64,000 nt of DNA, taken from positions 8,496,779-8,560,778 of the forward strand of contig OY986971.1 of assembly GCA_963920575.1 (NCBI GenBank), given 5' to 3'. Below are positions 32,565 to 44,800 of the stretch, one piece after another. The notes beneath the pieces were generated by a model that was not told the origin of the DNA, made no database searches, and saw only the letters and a program-made list of their open reading frames with translations. A program made the translations under genes and the position numbers. Each line of letters starts with the position of its first letter. The stretch's first letter is position 1. Origin of the DNA: Narthecium ossifragum (Eukaryota; Streptophyta; Magnoliopsida; Dioscoreales; Nartheciaceae).

Positions 32565-32812
32565 CGGTCAACCATGAGATCTAACGGGCGACCGTCAACT
32601 GTACATATTAATTCGAAAGAGCGGCGGTCGATCATCGCATCGACCATGAGAAGTGTTTTGCTTGACAGAGGCTGACGGTCGATGCCACGGATGATGCGAC
32701 GGTCGACCGTGAGAATTTTGAGTGTGACGGTCGATGCCACGGATGATGCGATGGTCGTTTGGGGGAATTTCTGAGCGCGACGGTCGACCGTGAGATCTGA
32801 CGGTCGACCGTC
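32565..32812. repeat. CGGTCGAC/GGTCGAT word cluster in LTR E
   Basis: At least seven copies of GGTCGAC or GGTCGAT words occur here. They include the perfect 14-bp palindrome GACGGTCGACCGTC at 32799-32812 and the pair GGTCGAT...ATCGACC at 32626-32646. The cluster lies 50-310 bp upstream of the LTR TATA box. Confidence 0.75.
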
Positions 32813-33152
32813 ACTATTCATTCAGCCTGCGCACTGTTACGAAAAAGGTTGTAACTTTCCGTGAAAAACTCGGAATCACGAACCGTAAAATTCTTCAGAA
32901 ACTAGACTTCAAAAGCTTTCCAACCATATATGGCACATCATCTGGTTCTTCATGAGGAGGCACAGTTTAATCTTTCAAGTTGATCCATGTAATCTTCTCA
33001 GCTTCTCAGCTCCTTTTTCCTGCATTTTCCAAACAACTATGTGAAGCAACATATAGATATAAAAATAGTAATAAAGATGTTGATTAAGGCTAATTATCTA
33101 GCAATTGAGATGGTTATAAGGCTGTTCAGAGTGCACTTTCATGCACTCATCA

Positions 33153-33157
33153 GCCGG
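33153..33157. other. Target-site duplication GCCGG (right) of solo LTR E
   Basis: Second copy of 31671-31675. Confidence 0.92.
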
Positions 33158-33792
33158 CGCGGTAGGTTCGTCGGAGTTGGATTCCGATGATCCGGGCTGT
33201 AATTGAGGTAGAGGATGGTGGAGGGAGGATCGTGATAGCCTAAAGAAGGTTTAAGTGGTGGTTCAGGGCTGCGTGAGGTCGTGGAATGGAAGAATGGTGT
33301 TGCCCGATGGAGTGGAAGATAGGCGGAGTTGAAGTCCGGTGATCCAGGCAGCACAGAAGCGTTTTGATGGTGTAGGAGGCTTCGTGGTTACTGGAGGAAG
33401 GTTCTGGAGGTATTAATGGGTGATGGGAGGCATGGGATGAGGAGATCGGAGACGGCCGGCGAAAGCGGAGGGCTCACCGGCGTCGGAGGGGATGGTTTCA
33501 AGGGAAGAGGAGGGATGCAATGAAGAGGTGGACAGAAGGCGACGGTTTTGGTGGTAGGTTGAAGGGCTGGGGGGGCCGGAGAGGTGGCGACGGGTGGCGA
33601 TGGGGAACGGCTCGAGGACGAGCTGGTGAAGCCGATCGAGCCGGGACGATGAGGAACAGTGGGGGCGAAGAGAGAAAATCCAGCGGAAAATAAGGAAAAA
33701 TAGGAAGAAGGTGGAGAAAAATTCCAGGAAAATATGGGAAAAATCCTAAAACTCGGGGGAAAATCGTAAAAATGAAATGAAATTATAAAAAG
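33158..33792 (-). other. Element C internal non-coding segment
   Basis: G- and purine-rich sequence with GGCGACGG and CGGCGAAAGCGG words. No convincing ORF on either strand; it joins the stretch that ends at 31670 once LTR E is removed. Confidence 0.5.
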
Positions 33793-34813
33793 CTAAGGAA
33801 AAATCCTAAAAACTGGGTTGCCTCTCAGAAAGTTTACGTCTTTCATCAAAGAATACATGGCCCGGATCATGGTGAAGGTATGCAGACATATTTCATCAAA
33901 GAATAAAAAGAAGTACTCAGCAAAAAAAAAATGCATAGAACTGGAAATTTTGCTACGATCTTTGAGGAAGGGACGATAGGAATTGCCATGGTCTTCACTC
34001 ACAACAAGGTTCTCCTTCTCACAAAGTTCAACTAATGGGGATGATATTAAAAGTAGAATCTCAAACTGAGGCTCTAGACAAGGAATATTGCTAACACCCT
34101 TATCCTCATTATGTTTATCACTAATATGCATATCATCATCATTCAACTCATCATGTAGAAGTTCAACTTGAGGTTCCTGACAGGGGGTCTCACTAATATA
34201 CTCATCCTCATTTTGATCAGTGTAAATAGACATATTAATGAACAACCGAAAATTTAGCATAACAACCCTCATCATCACTATCATCAAAAAAACTTGCTTC
34301 ATAAGAATGACCGAAATACATATAAGGCCCTGAATGTACAACCAGATAGCATTCACCAACATCATCAACATCATCAACTGTATTATCCAAAGTTGGCAAA
34401 ACAATATTTTCAGCCGCTGGTAAAACATTATTAATAGCATCATGAACTGACAAAGTATCACAAGCATTATAGCATGCATCAACATCATTAGAAAGATAAG
34501 AATAACGATTATTGTCATCATAAAGAAGAGGCCTAAAATCATATCCATCCACTATATCATCAAAAGAGTGACTTACGTTAGCTAGTTGTCTGGACGGGAC
34601 TTCTAGCTTCTCTATCAATTGTGAGTTTTTAACTTGAGCAATTATAAATGGTTGTTGTTGTATTTGTGACTGATAAGTGAAGGGGTTCTCAATTTTGTCA
34701 CGTTCCCTAGAAAGTCTATCCTCATCCAAGGATTTATTAAATTCAACTAAGGAATTATTAATTCCTTCCATTGCCTTAAGAATATCATCCAAAGTTGGCT
34801 GTTGTTGTGCTTG
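33793..34813 (-). pseudogene. Element C ORF, C-terminal part, unknown function
   Basis: Minus-strand continuation of the ORF that begins at 45458. It picks up directly after the D insertion with QAQQQPTLDDILKAMEGINN and NSLVEFNKSLDEDRLSRERD, a predicted helical stretch. Then it becomes acidic (DDSDDEG) and stops at about 34235. A second frame carries on with IYTDQNEDEYISETPCQEPQ. This contains a two-copy motif, SETPCQEPQVELL and SNIPCLEPQFEILL, and ends near 33793. The frame change suggests one frameshift in a roughly 450-residue protein. I recognise no gag, protease or env domain. It occupies gag position and is probably an element-specific gag-like protein. Confidence 0.6.
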
Positions 34814-34818
34814 TGATG
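34814..34818. other. Target-site duplication TGATG (left) of element D
   Basis: Pairs with 45144-45148; it lies inside element C's ORF. Confidence 0.93.
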
Positions 34819-35701
34819 TGATGTGCTGTCGCAGGCACTCAAAAATAAATCCACTACTCGTTAAAATAAATGTAGTAGTGCGAATACGAGTCGATCTCAC
34901 GAAGAGTGCTTAGTCTTGTTTTGTGCTTAGTGAACAAAGATGGGGGTTTTAAACGTGAGGAAAACAGTAAAGAAACAATCTAAAACGAAGAGTTTAATTA
35001 AATCAAGAGAACAAACCTTGGTCTGAGTCAACATCCACCATCGGAATACAATAACTGATCATAGATGCAAGTATCAATCAATTTATACCATGAATATTCC
35101 CCGTCCGAATGAAATCCGAATCTCTCCTCAATCATAGTTAATTAGAAACAAGCGATCTAATCAACCCTAACTACTGGGCAACCTAAGACAAGCGCTGTAG
35201 ATTTAATCTAGTAGCAGCGTTAAGAATAGGGAGATCGATGAAGCTAAACAACACAAGCACAAGCGGTTGCATTTAATCTAGTTGAATATTCTTCCTAAGA
35301 CCTAACAAGATCTGATCAGCAGTAAATTGTTAGATCCTAGTTGCTTCGCATATTAGAGAGATCAAACAATTCCGGATTTGATATCAAACCTAGCAGTAGA
35401 TAACCATGAATAATAAACTAGTAGGCCTCCTAGCAATTAGACAAGGTAATCATGAAGATTTAATCTCAGAAGAACATCCAATACTCATGTATAAACTGAA
35501 CAATAAAAATAAATTAGATCTCACAGTTTGATTCCGAGGTTTCAGTCTACTCGACCAAGGATCAAGATTTAGCCACGCAGGCCCATCGAGAACAATCCTC
35601 AAAAGATTCCAATAAACAAGATAAAACCTAGAAAAAATATAAAGGAGGAGAAAGAGTAGCCAAAAGTGTCCAAGAATCCCCCCTCAAACTCTAGAAAGAG
35701 T

Positions 35702-35712
35702 CCTATTTATAG
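35702..35712 (-). promoter_or_regulatory. TATA box of D 3' LTR
   Basis: Minus strand CTATAAATAGG; the same site is at 44367-44377 in the 5' LTR, where it would drive the element. Confidence 0.7.
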
Positions 35713-35764
35713 CCTCAAGTGTATCCACCCTCGGATTAGATCATAATCGTTGATTTTCTTTACT

Positions 35765-36115
35765 GGGAAAGTCCGATCGATCCTTTTCGGGGTGCTGGAT
35801 CGATCGAATGCGTAAAAATCGTCAACTTCTATTTACGCCCGAGTCCGATCGATCGATCTATGGCCGCTGGATCGATCGGATGCGTAAAAATCCACCTTCT
35901 CTGACTATTTTTAAGTCCGATCGATTTGGCTCATAAAAATCTGCAATTTCTGACATTTCCCTAGTCCGATCGATCCAACTCTAGGAGTCGGATCGATCTG
36001 GCTCAGTAGGAGTGATGGTTCGATCGATCGGACCATGTTCAACCAAAAAATACATGTTCTGTCACGATTCTGCATGGTCCGATCGATCCTACCTGGGGAG
36101 TCGGATCGCTCAGAC
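35765..36115. repeat. CCGATCGATC hairpin words in D 3' LTR
   Basis: About ten copies of TCCGATCGATC or its complement occur in inverted pairs. The word at 35844-35854 pairs perfectly with 35870-35880. The cluster begins about 60 bp upstream of the TATA box. Confidence 0.8.
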
Positions 36116-36455
36116 TGTTCAGCTTATTCACTGCTCTGCCATCCAGACTGCGCCATCGGTACTAAAATTGCCGTAACTTCCTTTAGGAAACTCGGAATCA
36201 TGAACCGTAAAATTCTCCAGAAACTAGACTTCAAGAGCTTTCCAACTATGTATGGCACATTCTCTGGTTCTTCATGATCAGGTACAGATAAATCTTTAAA
36301 GTTGATCCATGCACTCTTTTCAGCTTCTTTTCGACTTAAGGACTTCAATTGCATCCTAAATCAAAATATAAGAATAATGAGTGTATTTAGAAACTAAATA
36401 AGCACAGGAGACTAAGTATTAAGGGATAAAAATATAACATTATGCATTCTCATCA

Positions 36456-36471
36456 AATTCCCCCACACTTA
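36456..36471 (-). other. Polypurine tract of element D
   Basis: Minus strand TAAGTGTGGGGGAATT immediately before the 3' LTR. Confidence 0.88.
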
Positions 36472-37965
36472 GCTTTTGCTCGTCCTCGGGCAAAACTAAA
36501 ATTCACTCTACTCAAGATATCAAGGTTGCAACGCCATCAACAAAGAACAATCAAGCTCTTCACAACTCATAACATATCATGAACAAACATTTTTAGTCAA
36601 CTTAAAAATCAATCAATAAGCATTTTCACTTGAATATGGAGCAAAATAAATAAGTAGACCTCACGGAAATAAACACTCAACTCTCATGTGTTTGAAGGGC
36701 ATGTATTTCACTCAAATTCATTCCAATGAAAATGATCTACCATAGGCTTGCATATCTTCTCATTCTCCACCACTAGAATCACATGCATAACACAAATCAT
36801 AAGGACTTCAAAAGGTTGTAATGGGGTCCAGGATTAAGGTGGGAAATATTTAGGAATGTAGCTCAAAAGCCAATAGAACTAATGGAGCAAAAATGCATCA
36901 ATAAGACATGTACAACCAATCACTCCATTCAACAACTTTCTTCAACTTAGCTTTAACATAGTCAACCCATAAAACATTACCACATTGGCAAAGAGATTGT
37001 TCAAAGGAATACTTTTTAACTGAAATAGTGAACAATCTTTTGCAAAAACTTCCACCTTTGTAGAGATCATACATAAACATCCCCATTTCTTGGAATATTA
37101 GGAGGATTCATAAACATATTTTGCAACATGAGAAACAATTTCCTCCTTCACTTTCTTTTCTTCTTTTTCTTTTTCTGAATTTTTTTTTTTTCAGAAACAA
37201 CATACTCACAAATTGAGTATGAAAATAAACTCCACTTCACCAATCATAGCCATACCACAAATCCAAACACCCCCACACTTGAACTTTTGCACCCATACAT
37301 ATCATAATGATGTTCAATGCTCCACTAGTTTTATGGCTTGGGTAACGGAAATATTTTTTTTTTTTTTCAGATTTAAATCTTGTAATGTGGGTTAACAATA
37401 AAGTCAATAAAGCTCAAAGGTGTTTAGCAAAAGAAAAAATTAATTGCAAGGTAGGCTATTTGGCTTATGTAGGTTAAGACAAAAAAAATGACCTTAATCA
37501 TGTTCATGTCTGCATGTGTCAATATGACCTTGAATAGAATCAAAGCAAGTTCTAGAGAAACAAATCCATGGAAGAATATCTCTCATGAAAGAAATTAGTG
37601 AGACTGATATGAATGTGTCAGTCTAGAGGCTCAAAATCTCACCGGCTTTTGTCTACTCATTCAGTCACTACCAACTCAAGGAAAATAACTCAATTAATTA
37701 ATTCCAAGTCGCAAGATTACTCATTCAATCATGTTATGAATATGTCAAGCTTAACTGGTTCTCGCTCATGGCAAATGCAACCTAGATCTCCTCCCCCACA
37801 CTTGAAACTTACATTGTCCCCAATGGAAGGTGGAATGCAAAGAAAAGCAAAAATAACTAAAATGGAAATGCGAAAATAAAAAGAGAAAGGAACGAACTCC
37901 CCTTGGGTTGCCTCCCAAGCAGCGCCTTTGTTTATTGTCATTGGCTCGACTTCATGCTTGCTTCT
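36472..37965 (-). other. 3' non-coding region of element D
   Basis: 1.5 kb without a plausible ORF. It contains two T-runs ending in CAG (near 37180-37193 and 37353-37370). It also contains two extra polypurine-like motifs (minus strand AAGTGTGGGGG) near 37265 and 37790; the latter is preceded by GGGGACAATGTAAGTTTC. Athila elements often encode an env-like protein here; none is visible. Confidence 0.7.
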
Positions 37966-40900
37966 TTAATCAGTATAAGTTGGTTCCTCAAGGTCCAATT
38001 TTTCCAACTTTTCTGTTGGAATGCCTTCATAGAAAGGTTTAAGTCGATGGCCATTCACCGTAAACATTTTGGAAGTGGCTAAACTTTGAATTTCAATTGC
38101 ACCATGGGAAAAAACATTAGTAACAATAAAAGGTCCAATCCAACGAGAACGCAACTTACCTGGAAACAAACGTAAGCGTGATTGGTAAAGGAGAACTTTT
38201 TGACCAAGTTTAAACTCCTTTCTAGAGATCATCTTATCATGAAAAGCTTTTGTCTTTTCCTTGTAAATCCTAGCGCTCTCATAGGCATCATTGCGAATTT
38301 CCTCTAATTCTTGCAGTTGCAACTTCCTGTGTTCTCCACTCTCATCCACGTTCATATTAAAGCTCTTGATAGCCCAATAAGCTTTATGTTCTAACTCAAC
38401 TGGAAGGTGACATGGTTTCCCAAATACCAAGCTATAAGGTGACATACCGATGGGTGTCTTATATGCAGTCCTATATGCCCACAACGCATCATCCAAACGC
38501 AAACTCCAATCTTTTCTATTTGGATTTACCGTCTTTTCAATGATGGACTTGATCTCTCGATTTGACACTTCCGCTTGTCCACTAGTTTGCGGATGATAGG
38601 CGGTTGACACCTTATGGGTCACATGGTACTTCCTTAGCAACGCCTCCACAGTTCGATTGCAAAAGTGCGTGCCTCGATCACTTATGAAAGCACTTGGAAT
38701 TCCAAACCTGGATAATATGTTAGACTTGATAAAATATGCAACAACTTTAGAATCATCAGTCCTGGTAGCTTTAGCTTCTACCCATTTTGAAACACAATCC
38801 ACAGCAAGTAGAATATAAACATAACCAAAAGATATAGGGAACGGACCCATGAAATCAATGCCCCAAACATCGAAAATTTCGCAAAATAATATGGGGGTTT
38901 GTGGCATCTCATTCCTTTGGGATATATTTCCTGTTTTCTGACAATTCTCACATGACTTACAAAGAAAATATGAATCTCGAAATAAGGAAGGCCAATAAAA
39001 ACCACATTCTAACACTTTTCTTGCCGTTCTCTTATATAACTCCAAAGTGACCTCCACAAGCATAAGAATGATAAAAAGTGAGTATAGAAATAATTTCATT
39101 ACTTGATCTGCACAATGCTTCCATAAATATGGGTCATCCCACACATAGTATTTGGCATCACTTTTAATCTTATCTCTTTGAGCCTTAGACAAATCAGAAG
39201 GTAACATATTAGTAACCAAATAATTCACAATATTTGCATACCAAGGTAATGTCACAGTTGCAGAAAAAAATTGTTCATCAGGGAATGTTTCCTGTAGACG
39301 AAGTTTATCCTCCACATGAACTAACCGACTCAGATGATCTGCAACTCGATTTTCTATTCCTCTTTTGTCTTTTATCTCCAAATCAAATTCACTCAAGAGA
39401 AGTATCCATCGGATTAATCTCGGCTTTGCCTCCTTCTTCGTCATTAAATAACAAAGGGCTGCATGATCAGAATAAACAATGACTTTAGTACCAAGTAAAT
39501 AAGAACGAAATTTATCTAAAGCAAACACAACGGCTAAAAGTTCTTTTTCAGTTGTAGAATAATTTCTCTGGGTATCATCCAAAGTCTTGGAAGTATAGTA
39601 AATTGCATGAGAAGCTCTTCCAATCTTTTGACCCAAAACTGCGCCCACTGCATAATCACTTGCGTCACACATTATCTCGAAAGGAACGCTCCAGTCTGGG
39701 GGCTGAATCACTGGGGTTGAAGTCAATAATTCTTTCAGTTTATCAAATGCCTCTTTGCATGCATCATCGAACTCAAAAACCTTGTCCTTTTGTAACAACG
39801 CGCATAGCGGTAATGCTATTTTAGAGAAGTACTTGATGAATCTTCGGTAAAAACCTGCATGTCCAAGAAAAGAACGAACTTCCCGCACACTAGTGGGATA
39901 AGGTAAAGATTGAATGACATCAACTTTAGATTTATCAACCTCAATTCCTTTAGATGAAATAACATGACCCAAAACTATACCTTGTTCAACCATGAAATGA
40001 CATTTCTCAGAATTTAACACAAGGCTAGTTTCTATGCATCTTTGAAAAACAAGTGTAAGGTTATGTAAACAATTATCAAAAGAGTTTCCATAAACTGTGA
40101 AATCATTCATAAAAACCTCTATGATCTGTTCAATATAATCTGAGAATATACTAACCATACACCTTTGGAAAGTAGCTGGGGCGTTGCAAAGACCAAAAGG
40201 CATGCGACGATATGCAAAAGTTCCAAATGGGCATGTGAACGTCGTCTTTTCCTGATCTTCAGGGGCAATTGCAATCTGAAAGTAACCTGAATAACCATCA
40301 AGAAAACAATAATAAGAATGACCAGCTAATCTTTCAAGCATCTGATTAATAAAAGGTAAAGGGAAGTGGTCCTTGCGGGTTATAGCATTTAATTTTCTAT
40401 AATCAATACAAACCCTCCACCCATTTTGCACACGGGTGGGAACTAACTCATCTTTGTGATTTCTCACCACGGTTATTCCTGTCTTTTTAGGAACCACTTG
40501 AACTGGACTAACCCAAGTGCTATCCGAAATAGGATAAATCACTCCAACTTCAAGAAGTTTGAGGATCTCCTTCTTTACTACATCCATCATGGGCAGGTTT
40601 AACAGTCTTTGTGGTTGGCGGGAAGGTTTCGCTCCCTCTTCAAGCAAGATACGATGCATACATGTACTCGGGCTGATTCCCTTGATGTCTGCAATTGTCC
40701 AACCAATAGCTGTCTTATGCTCCTTAAGAACCTGCACAAGTTTTTCTTCCTGTGGTGCACTAAGGTTATTGGAGATAATCACTGGTAATACTCCTTCATC
40801 TCCAAGAAAAGCATATTTAACATGATTAGGAAGAGGTTTCAGATCTGGAATAGGCGCTTGCAATTCAGAAGGTAATGATTTCTCATTAGATACAGGTAAT

Positions 40901-43347
40901 GAACTAGAAGAATCGTTACCTAATTTCTGAATTATCGAAAAATCATTCAGTATTGCAACAGTTTCCTGCAAATTAGTACTCAAAGATAGCTCCTCATTTT
41001 CTTCCTCAAGAGATTTGCTAATAGCCACTTCCAATTCATCTTTATCACTAAGTTCAAAAACTTCCTGTGATAAATAATCAATCACATTAATTGAATACAC
41101 TGAATAATCATCAGCAGGATATTTCATGGCATCATATATATTAAACTTAACAGTTTTACCATCAAATTCCATGGTAAGTGTGCCACTATGGACATCTATC
41201 TTAGTCTTGGATGTCTTCAAGAAAGGTCTTCCCAACAAAATAGGAGTACTATGATCACCATTCTCCATATCAAGCACATAAAAATCAGCAGGGAAAACTA
41301 AATCATTGACCTGCACAAGAATATCTTCAACTACACCTTTAGGATAGGCGTTAGATCTGTCAGCCAATTGAATTACAACACCAGTTTCATTCAAAGGCCC
41401 AAGTTTTAAAGAAGAATATATAGAATATGGCATGACATTGATTGAAGCTCCCAAATCTAACATGGCTTTCTCAAATTTGGTGTTACCAATTGTATATGGG
41501 ATAGTAAACATACCTGGATCCCTACACTTTGTAGGAATTTTTCTTTGCAGAATTGCAGAAATATTTTCCCCTACTTTCACCTTCTCACATCCTTTAAGTT
41601 TCAGCTTCCTCTTAATTGTGCACAATTCTTTCAAAAATTTAGCATAACGAGGTACTTGTTTAAGAGCATCTAAGAGTGGAATATTTACCTCGCATCGGCG
41701 AAAAGTCTCATATAGATCTGAATTCTTCTCATATTTTCTTGATTCTGTCAAAGCCTGAGGAAAAGGAGGTACAGGTTTATAATCAGAAAGAGGTGGAAAC
41801 TTACGTTTAGGTACGTCGTCGTCATCAGGAAAGATTTTGTCCGCGACTATATTTTGCTCGTTTCCTTGCGCAGACGATGTAGGAACTTCCTTTACTGGAG
41901 TATCAACTTCTTTACCACTTCTCAAAATAATTGCACTTGCATTCTCTCTTGGATTTATTACCGTTTGAGAGGGTAATTTTCTCGAATTTTGCGCCTCCAT
42001 CTTGCTAATTGCTGACGCCATCTGGCCCACCTGATGTTCCAATCTTTGAATACTAGCCTTCGTCTCCTGTTGAATTTGTGAATTATTACTAACAAGAGAT
42101 TTAACCATATCTTCTAAAGACATACCAGAATCAGGAGTTGGGTTTGGTTGTTGTCTCGGGGGGTATGGCGGTCTATATTGTTGATATTGCTGTCCAGTCG
42201 GATGAAATTGAGTTGTAGGCTGATTTACTTGTGCATTTCCGTAGTTGAGATTGGGGTGATCGCTCCATCCCGGATTATACGTGTTTGAATAGGGATCATA
42301 CTTCCTTTGCGGTGGTCCTGGGAAACTCCCAGCTGCATTTACTTGTTCAATGGGCTCCTCTTGAAGAGTTGGGCACATATCGGTTGGATGTCCCGCCACC
42401 GAACAAATTCCACAAACCTTCGCTGTTTGCATGTTACCTACAGCCATTTGACGAACAAGAGAAGTTAGACTCGCAATCTGTTGTCCAAGAGATGAAACAT
42501 TTACCTCATTAACATTTTTTGAATAAGAATCAAGTCTAGTATTAAATTGTTGAGAATTAGCCGCGATATTTGCAATCAAGTTCCTCGCGGCTTCAGGAGT
42601 TTTATCCACCAAAGCTCCTCCACTAGCGGCATCAATCATACTCCTGTCATTGGTTAGTAAGCCCTCATAAAAATATTGGATAAGTAATTGCTCACTAATT
42701 TGATGATGGGGACAGCTTGCACATAATTTCTTAAAACGTTCCCAATATTCATGTAGAGATTCTACATTATGTTGCCTCACACCACAGATTTCTTTCCTAA
42801 TGTTGGCCGCTCTTGAGGCTGGAAAATACTTCTCTAAAACCAACCTCTTCATCTCGTTCCATGTGGTAATACTCCCAGATGGTAAATAATAAAGCCAATC
42901 TTTAGCCGAATCCTTCAAACAAAAAGGAAATGCTCTCAATTTGATTTGATCTTCAGTCACCACCATGGGTTTCATACTTGTGCACACAACATGAAGCTCC
43001 TTTAAATGCTTGTGAGGATCCTCACCTGAAAGTCCATGAAAAGTAGGTAAGAGGTGTATTAGTCCAGATTTTAATTCAAAAGTAGTAGCAACATCCAAAG
43101 TAGGAAATGTAATGCATAAGGGTTGTTGATTCAAATCTGGGGCTGCAAGTTCTTTCAAAGTCCGATTTCCGGCCATGACTTCTTCCTCTTCTAATTCCGA
43201 ATCACTGATAAATACGTGATCAAGAGCCAAATCGTCCTCCTCAGGAGTTATCTGAGCTTCTCTCCTTAACCTGCGCAAAGTTCTTTCTATCTCTGGGTCG
43301 TACTGTAAATCTCCTTGATTAAAAGATCGAGCTATACTCATAAACAA
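37966..43347 (-). CDS. Gag-pol polyprotein of Athila-type element D
   Basis: One uninterrupted 1793-codon frame. Gag spans residues about 90-300 (LKAFPF-type [38 protein letters not shown]). The zinc knuckle near 311 is [14 protein letters not shown]. The protease near 633 reads [15 protein letters not shown], with DLG in place of DSG as is usual in Athila. RT spans about 900-1130, RNase H about 1220-1300 ([18 protein letters not shown]), and integrase about 1400-1700 with [17 protein letters not shown] and [14 protein letters not shown]. Two defects stand out. The RT catalytic box reads VFMNDF, where the family has an Asp pair. The integrase HHCC finger is scrambled near residue 1424, where the His motifs sit in another frame. 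The start is the first Met of the frame, 110 bp after the PBS. Length is normal for the family. The protein is probably inactive. Confidence 0.9.
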   Translation of the reverse strand: MFMSIARSFNQGDLQYDPEIERTLRRLRREAQITPEEDDLALDHVFISDSELEEEEVMAGNRTLKELAAPDLNQQPLCITFPTLDVATTFELKSGLIHLLPTFHGLSGEDPHKHLKELHVVCTSMKPMVVTEDQIKLRAFPFCLKDSAKDWLYYLPSGSITTWNEMKRLVLEKYFPASRAANIRKEICGVRQHNVESLHEYWERFKKLCASCPHHQISEQLLIQYFYEGLLTNDRSMIDAASGGALVDKTPEAARNLIANIAANSQQFNTRLDSYSKNVNEVNVSSLGQQIASLTSLVRQMAVGNMQTAKVCGICSVAGHPTDMCPTLQEEPIEQVNAAGSFPGPPQRKYDPYSNTYNPGWSDHPNLNYGNAQVNQPTTQFHPTGQQYQQYRPPYPPRQQPNPTPDSGMSLEDMVKSLVSNNSQIQQETKASIQRLEHQVGQMASAISKMEAQNSRKLPSQTVINPRENASAIILRSGKEVDTPVKEVPTSSAQGNEQNIVADKIFPDDDDVPKRKFPPLSDYKPVPPFPQALTESRKYEKNSDLYETFRRCEVNIPLLDALKQVPRYAKFLKELCTIKRKLKLKGCEKVKVGENISAILQRKIPTKCRDPGMFTIPYTIGNTKFEKAMLDLGASINVMPYSIYSSLKLGPLNETGVVIQLADRSNAYPKGVVEDILVQVNDLVFPADFYVLDMENGDHSTPILLGRPFLKTSKTKIDVHSGTLTMEFDGKTVKFNIYDAMKYPADDYSVYSINVIDYLSQEVFELSDKDELEVAISKSLEEENEELSLSTNLQETVAILNDFSIIQKLGNDSSSSLPVSNEKSLPSELQAPIPDLKPLPNHVKYAFLGDEGVLPVIISNNLSAPQEEKLVQVLKEHKTAIGWTIADIKGISPSTCMHRILLEEGAKPSRQPQRLLNLPMMDVVKKEILKLLEVGVIYPISDSTWVSPVQVVPKKTGITVVRNHKDELVPTRVQNGWRVCIDYRKLNAITRKDHFPLPFINQMLERLAGHSYYCFLDGYSGYFQIAIAPEDQEKTTFTCPFGTFAYRRMPFGLCNAPATFQRCMVSIFSDYIEQIIEVFMNDFTVYGNSFDNCLHNLTLVFQRCIETSLVLNSEKCHFMVEQGIVLGHVISSKGIEVDKSKVDVIQSLPYPTSVREVRSFLGHAGFYRRFIKYFSKIALPLCALLQKDKVFEFDDACKEAFDKLKELLTSTPVIQPPDWSVPFEIMCDASDYAVGAVLGQKIGRASHAIYYTSKTLDDTQRNYSTTEKELLAVVFALDKFRSYLLGTKVIVYSDHAALCYLMTKKEAKPRLIRWILLLSEFDLEIKDKRGIENRVADHLSRLVHVEDKLRLQETFPDEQFFSATVTLPWYANIVNYLVTNMLPSDLSKAQRDKIKSDAKYYVWDDPYLWKHCADQVMKLFLYSLFIILMLVEVTLELYKRTARKVLECGFYWPSLFRDSYFLCKSCENCQKTGNISQRNEMPQTPILFCEIFDVWGIDFMGPFPISFGYVYILLAVDCVSKWVEAKATRTDDSKVVAYFIKSNILSRFGIPSAFISDRGTHFCNRTVEALLRKYHVTHKVSTAYHPQTSGQAEVSNREIKSIIEKTVNPNRKDWSLRLDDALWAYRTAYKTPIGMSPYSLVFGKPCHLPVELEHKAYWAIKSFNMNVDESGEHRKLQLQELEEIRNDAYESARIYKEKTKAFHDKMISRKEFKLGQKVLLYQSRLRLFPGKLRSRWIGPFIVTNVFSHGAIEIQSLATSKMFTVNGHRLKPFYEGIPTEKLEKLDLEEPTYTD

Positions 43348-43456
43348 TCAAGAGAATTCTGGCAAAATGAGAAAAACAAATCAAGAAAATTCGAATAACT
43401 CTTTTTTTTTTATGAAAATAAGGATCACAATAAACACAAAAATCAACTAGAATCAC

Positions 43457-43474
43457 TCCCCGGCAACGGCGCCA
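43457..43474 (-). other. Primer binding site of element D (tRNA-Asp)
   Basis: Plus strand TCCCCGGCAACGGCGCCA is identical to the 3' end of plant tRNA-Asp(GUC) including CCA, so the minus-strand RNA would pair with it. It is 5 bp from the LTR. Confidence 0.9.
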
Positions 43475-44366
43475 AAATTTGATGTGCTGTCGCAGGCACT
43501 CAAAAATAAATTCAGTACTCGTTAAAATAAATGTAGTAGTGCAAGTACGAGTCGATCCCACGAAGAGTGCTTAGTCTTGTTTTGTGCTTAGTGAACAAAG
43601 ATGGGGGTTTTAAACGTGAGGAAAACAATAAAGAAACAATCTAAAACGAAGAGTTTAATTAAATCAAGAGAACAAACCTTGGTCTGAGTCAACATCCACC
43701 ATCGGAATCCAATAACTGATCATAGATGCAAGTATCAATCAATTTATACCATGAATATTCCCCGTCCGAATGAAATCCGAATCTCTCCTCAATCATAGCT
43801 AATTAGAAACAAGCGATCTAATCAACCCTAACTACTGGACAACCTAAGACAAGCGTTGTAGATTTAATCTAGTAGCAGCGTTAAGAATAGGGAGATCGAT
43901 GAAGCTAAACAACACAAGCACAAGTGGTTGCATTTAATCTAGTTGAATATTCTTCCTAAGACCTAACAAGATCTGATCAGCAGTAAATTGTTAGATCCTA
44001 GTTGCTTCGCATATTAGAGGGATCAAACAATTCCGGATTTGATATCAAACCTAGCAGTAGATCACCATGAATAATAAACTAGTAGGCCTCCTAGCAATTA
44101 GACAAGGTAATCATGAAGATTTAATCTCAGAAGAACATCCAATACTCATGTATAAACTGAACAAAAAAAATAAATTAGATCTCACAGTTTCATTGATTCC
44201 GAGGTTTCAGTCTCCTCGACCAAGGATCAAGATTTAGCCACGCAGGGCCATCGAGAACAATCCTCAAAAGATTCCAATAAACAAGATAAAACCTAGAAAA
44301 AATATAAAGGAGGAGAAAGAGTAGCCAAAAGTGTCCAAGAATCCCCCCTCAAACCCTAGAAAGAGT

Positions 44367-44377
44367 CCTATTTATAG
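44367..44377 (-). promoter_or_regulatory. TATA box of D 5' LTR
   Basis: Minus strand CTATAAATAGG, the expected promoter for element D's genomic RNA. Confidence 0.7.
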
Positions 44378-44434
44378 CCTCAAGTGTATCCACCCTCGGA
44401 TTAGATCACAATCGTTGACTTTCTTTACTGGGAA

Positions 44435-44800
44435 AGTCCGATCGATCCTTCTCGGGGTGCTGGATCGATCGAATGCGTAAAAATCTTCAACTTCTATTTA
44501 CGCCCGAGTCCGATCGATCGATCTATGGGCGCTGGATCGATCGGATGCGTAAAAATCCACCTTCTCTGGCTATTTTTAAGTCCGATCGATCGAACTTTAG
44601 GTGTCCGATCGATTTGGCTCATAAAAATCTGCAATTTCTGACATTTCCCTAGTCCGATCGATCCATCTCTAGGAATCGGATCGATCTGGCTCAGTAGGAG
44701 TGATGGTTCGATCGATCGGACCATGTTCAGCCAAAAAATACATGTTCTGTCACGATTCTGCATGGTCCGATCGATCCTACCTGGGGAGTCGGATCGCTCG
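44435..44800. repeat. CCGATCGATC hairpin words in D 5' LTR
   Basis: Same cluster as in the 3' LTR, immediately upstream of the TATA box, with an extra pair at about 44581-44612. Confidence 0.8.

Larger units (their letters stand above)
31676..33152 (-). mobile_element. Solo Athila-type LTR E
   Basis: 1477 bp, TGATGAATAAATTTT...GCACTCATCA on the plus strand, flanked by perfect GCCGG. The same family occurs in opposite orientation at 49047-58703. It includes GCAAGTATTCGAATCGGTG and ATCGTACCCACAGAGA near one end, a TATA box at 32504-32513 and a cluster of CGGTCGAC words at 32565-32812. No internal region, so a solo LTR. The conserved block at 32835-33005 is shared with D's LTRs. Confidence 0.92.
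34819..36455 (-). repeat. 3' LTR of element D
   Basis: 1637 bp. It has a TATA box at 35702-35712 and a cluster of CCGATCGATC words at 35765-36115. Compared with the other LTR it lacks one GTCCGATCGA unit near 35920. Confidence 0.94.

Noticed and set aside
36472..37965. An env-like gene in the 3' region of Athila-type element D
   Set aside because: No frame over about 90 codons is plausible, and no signal peptide or transmembrane run with a conserved context is seen.
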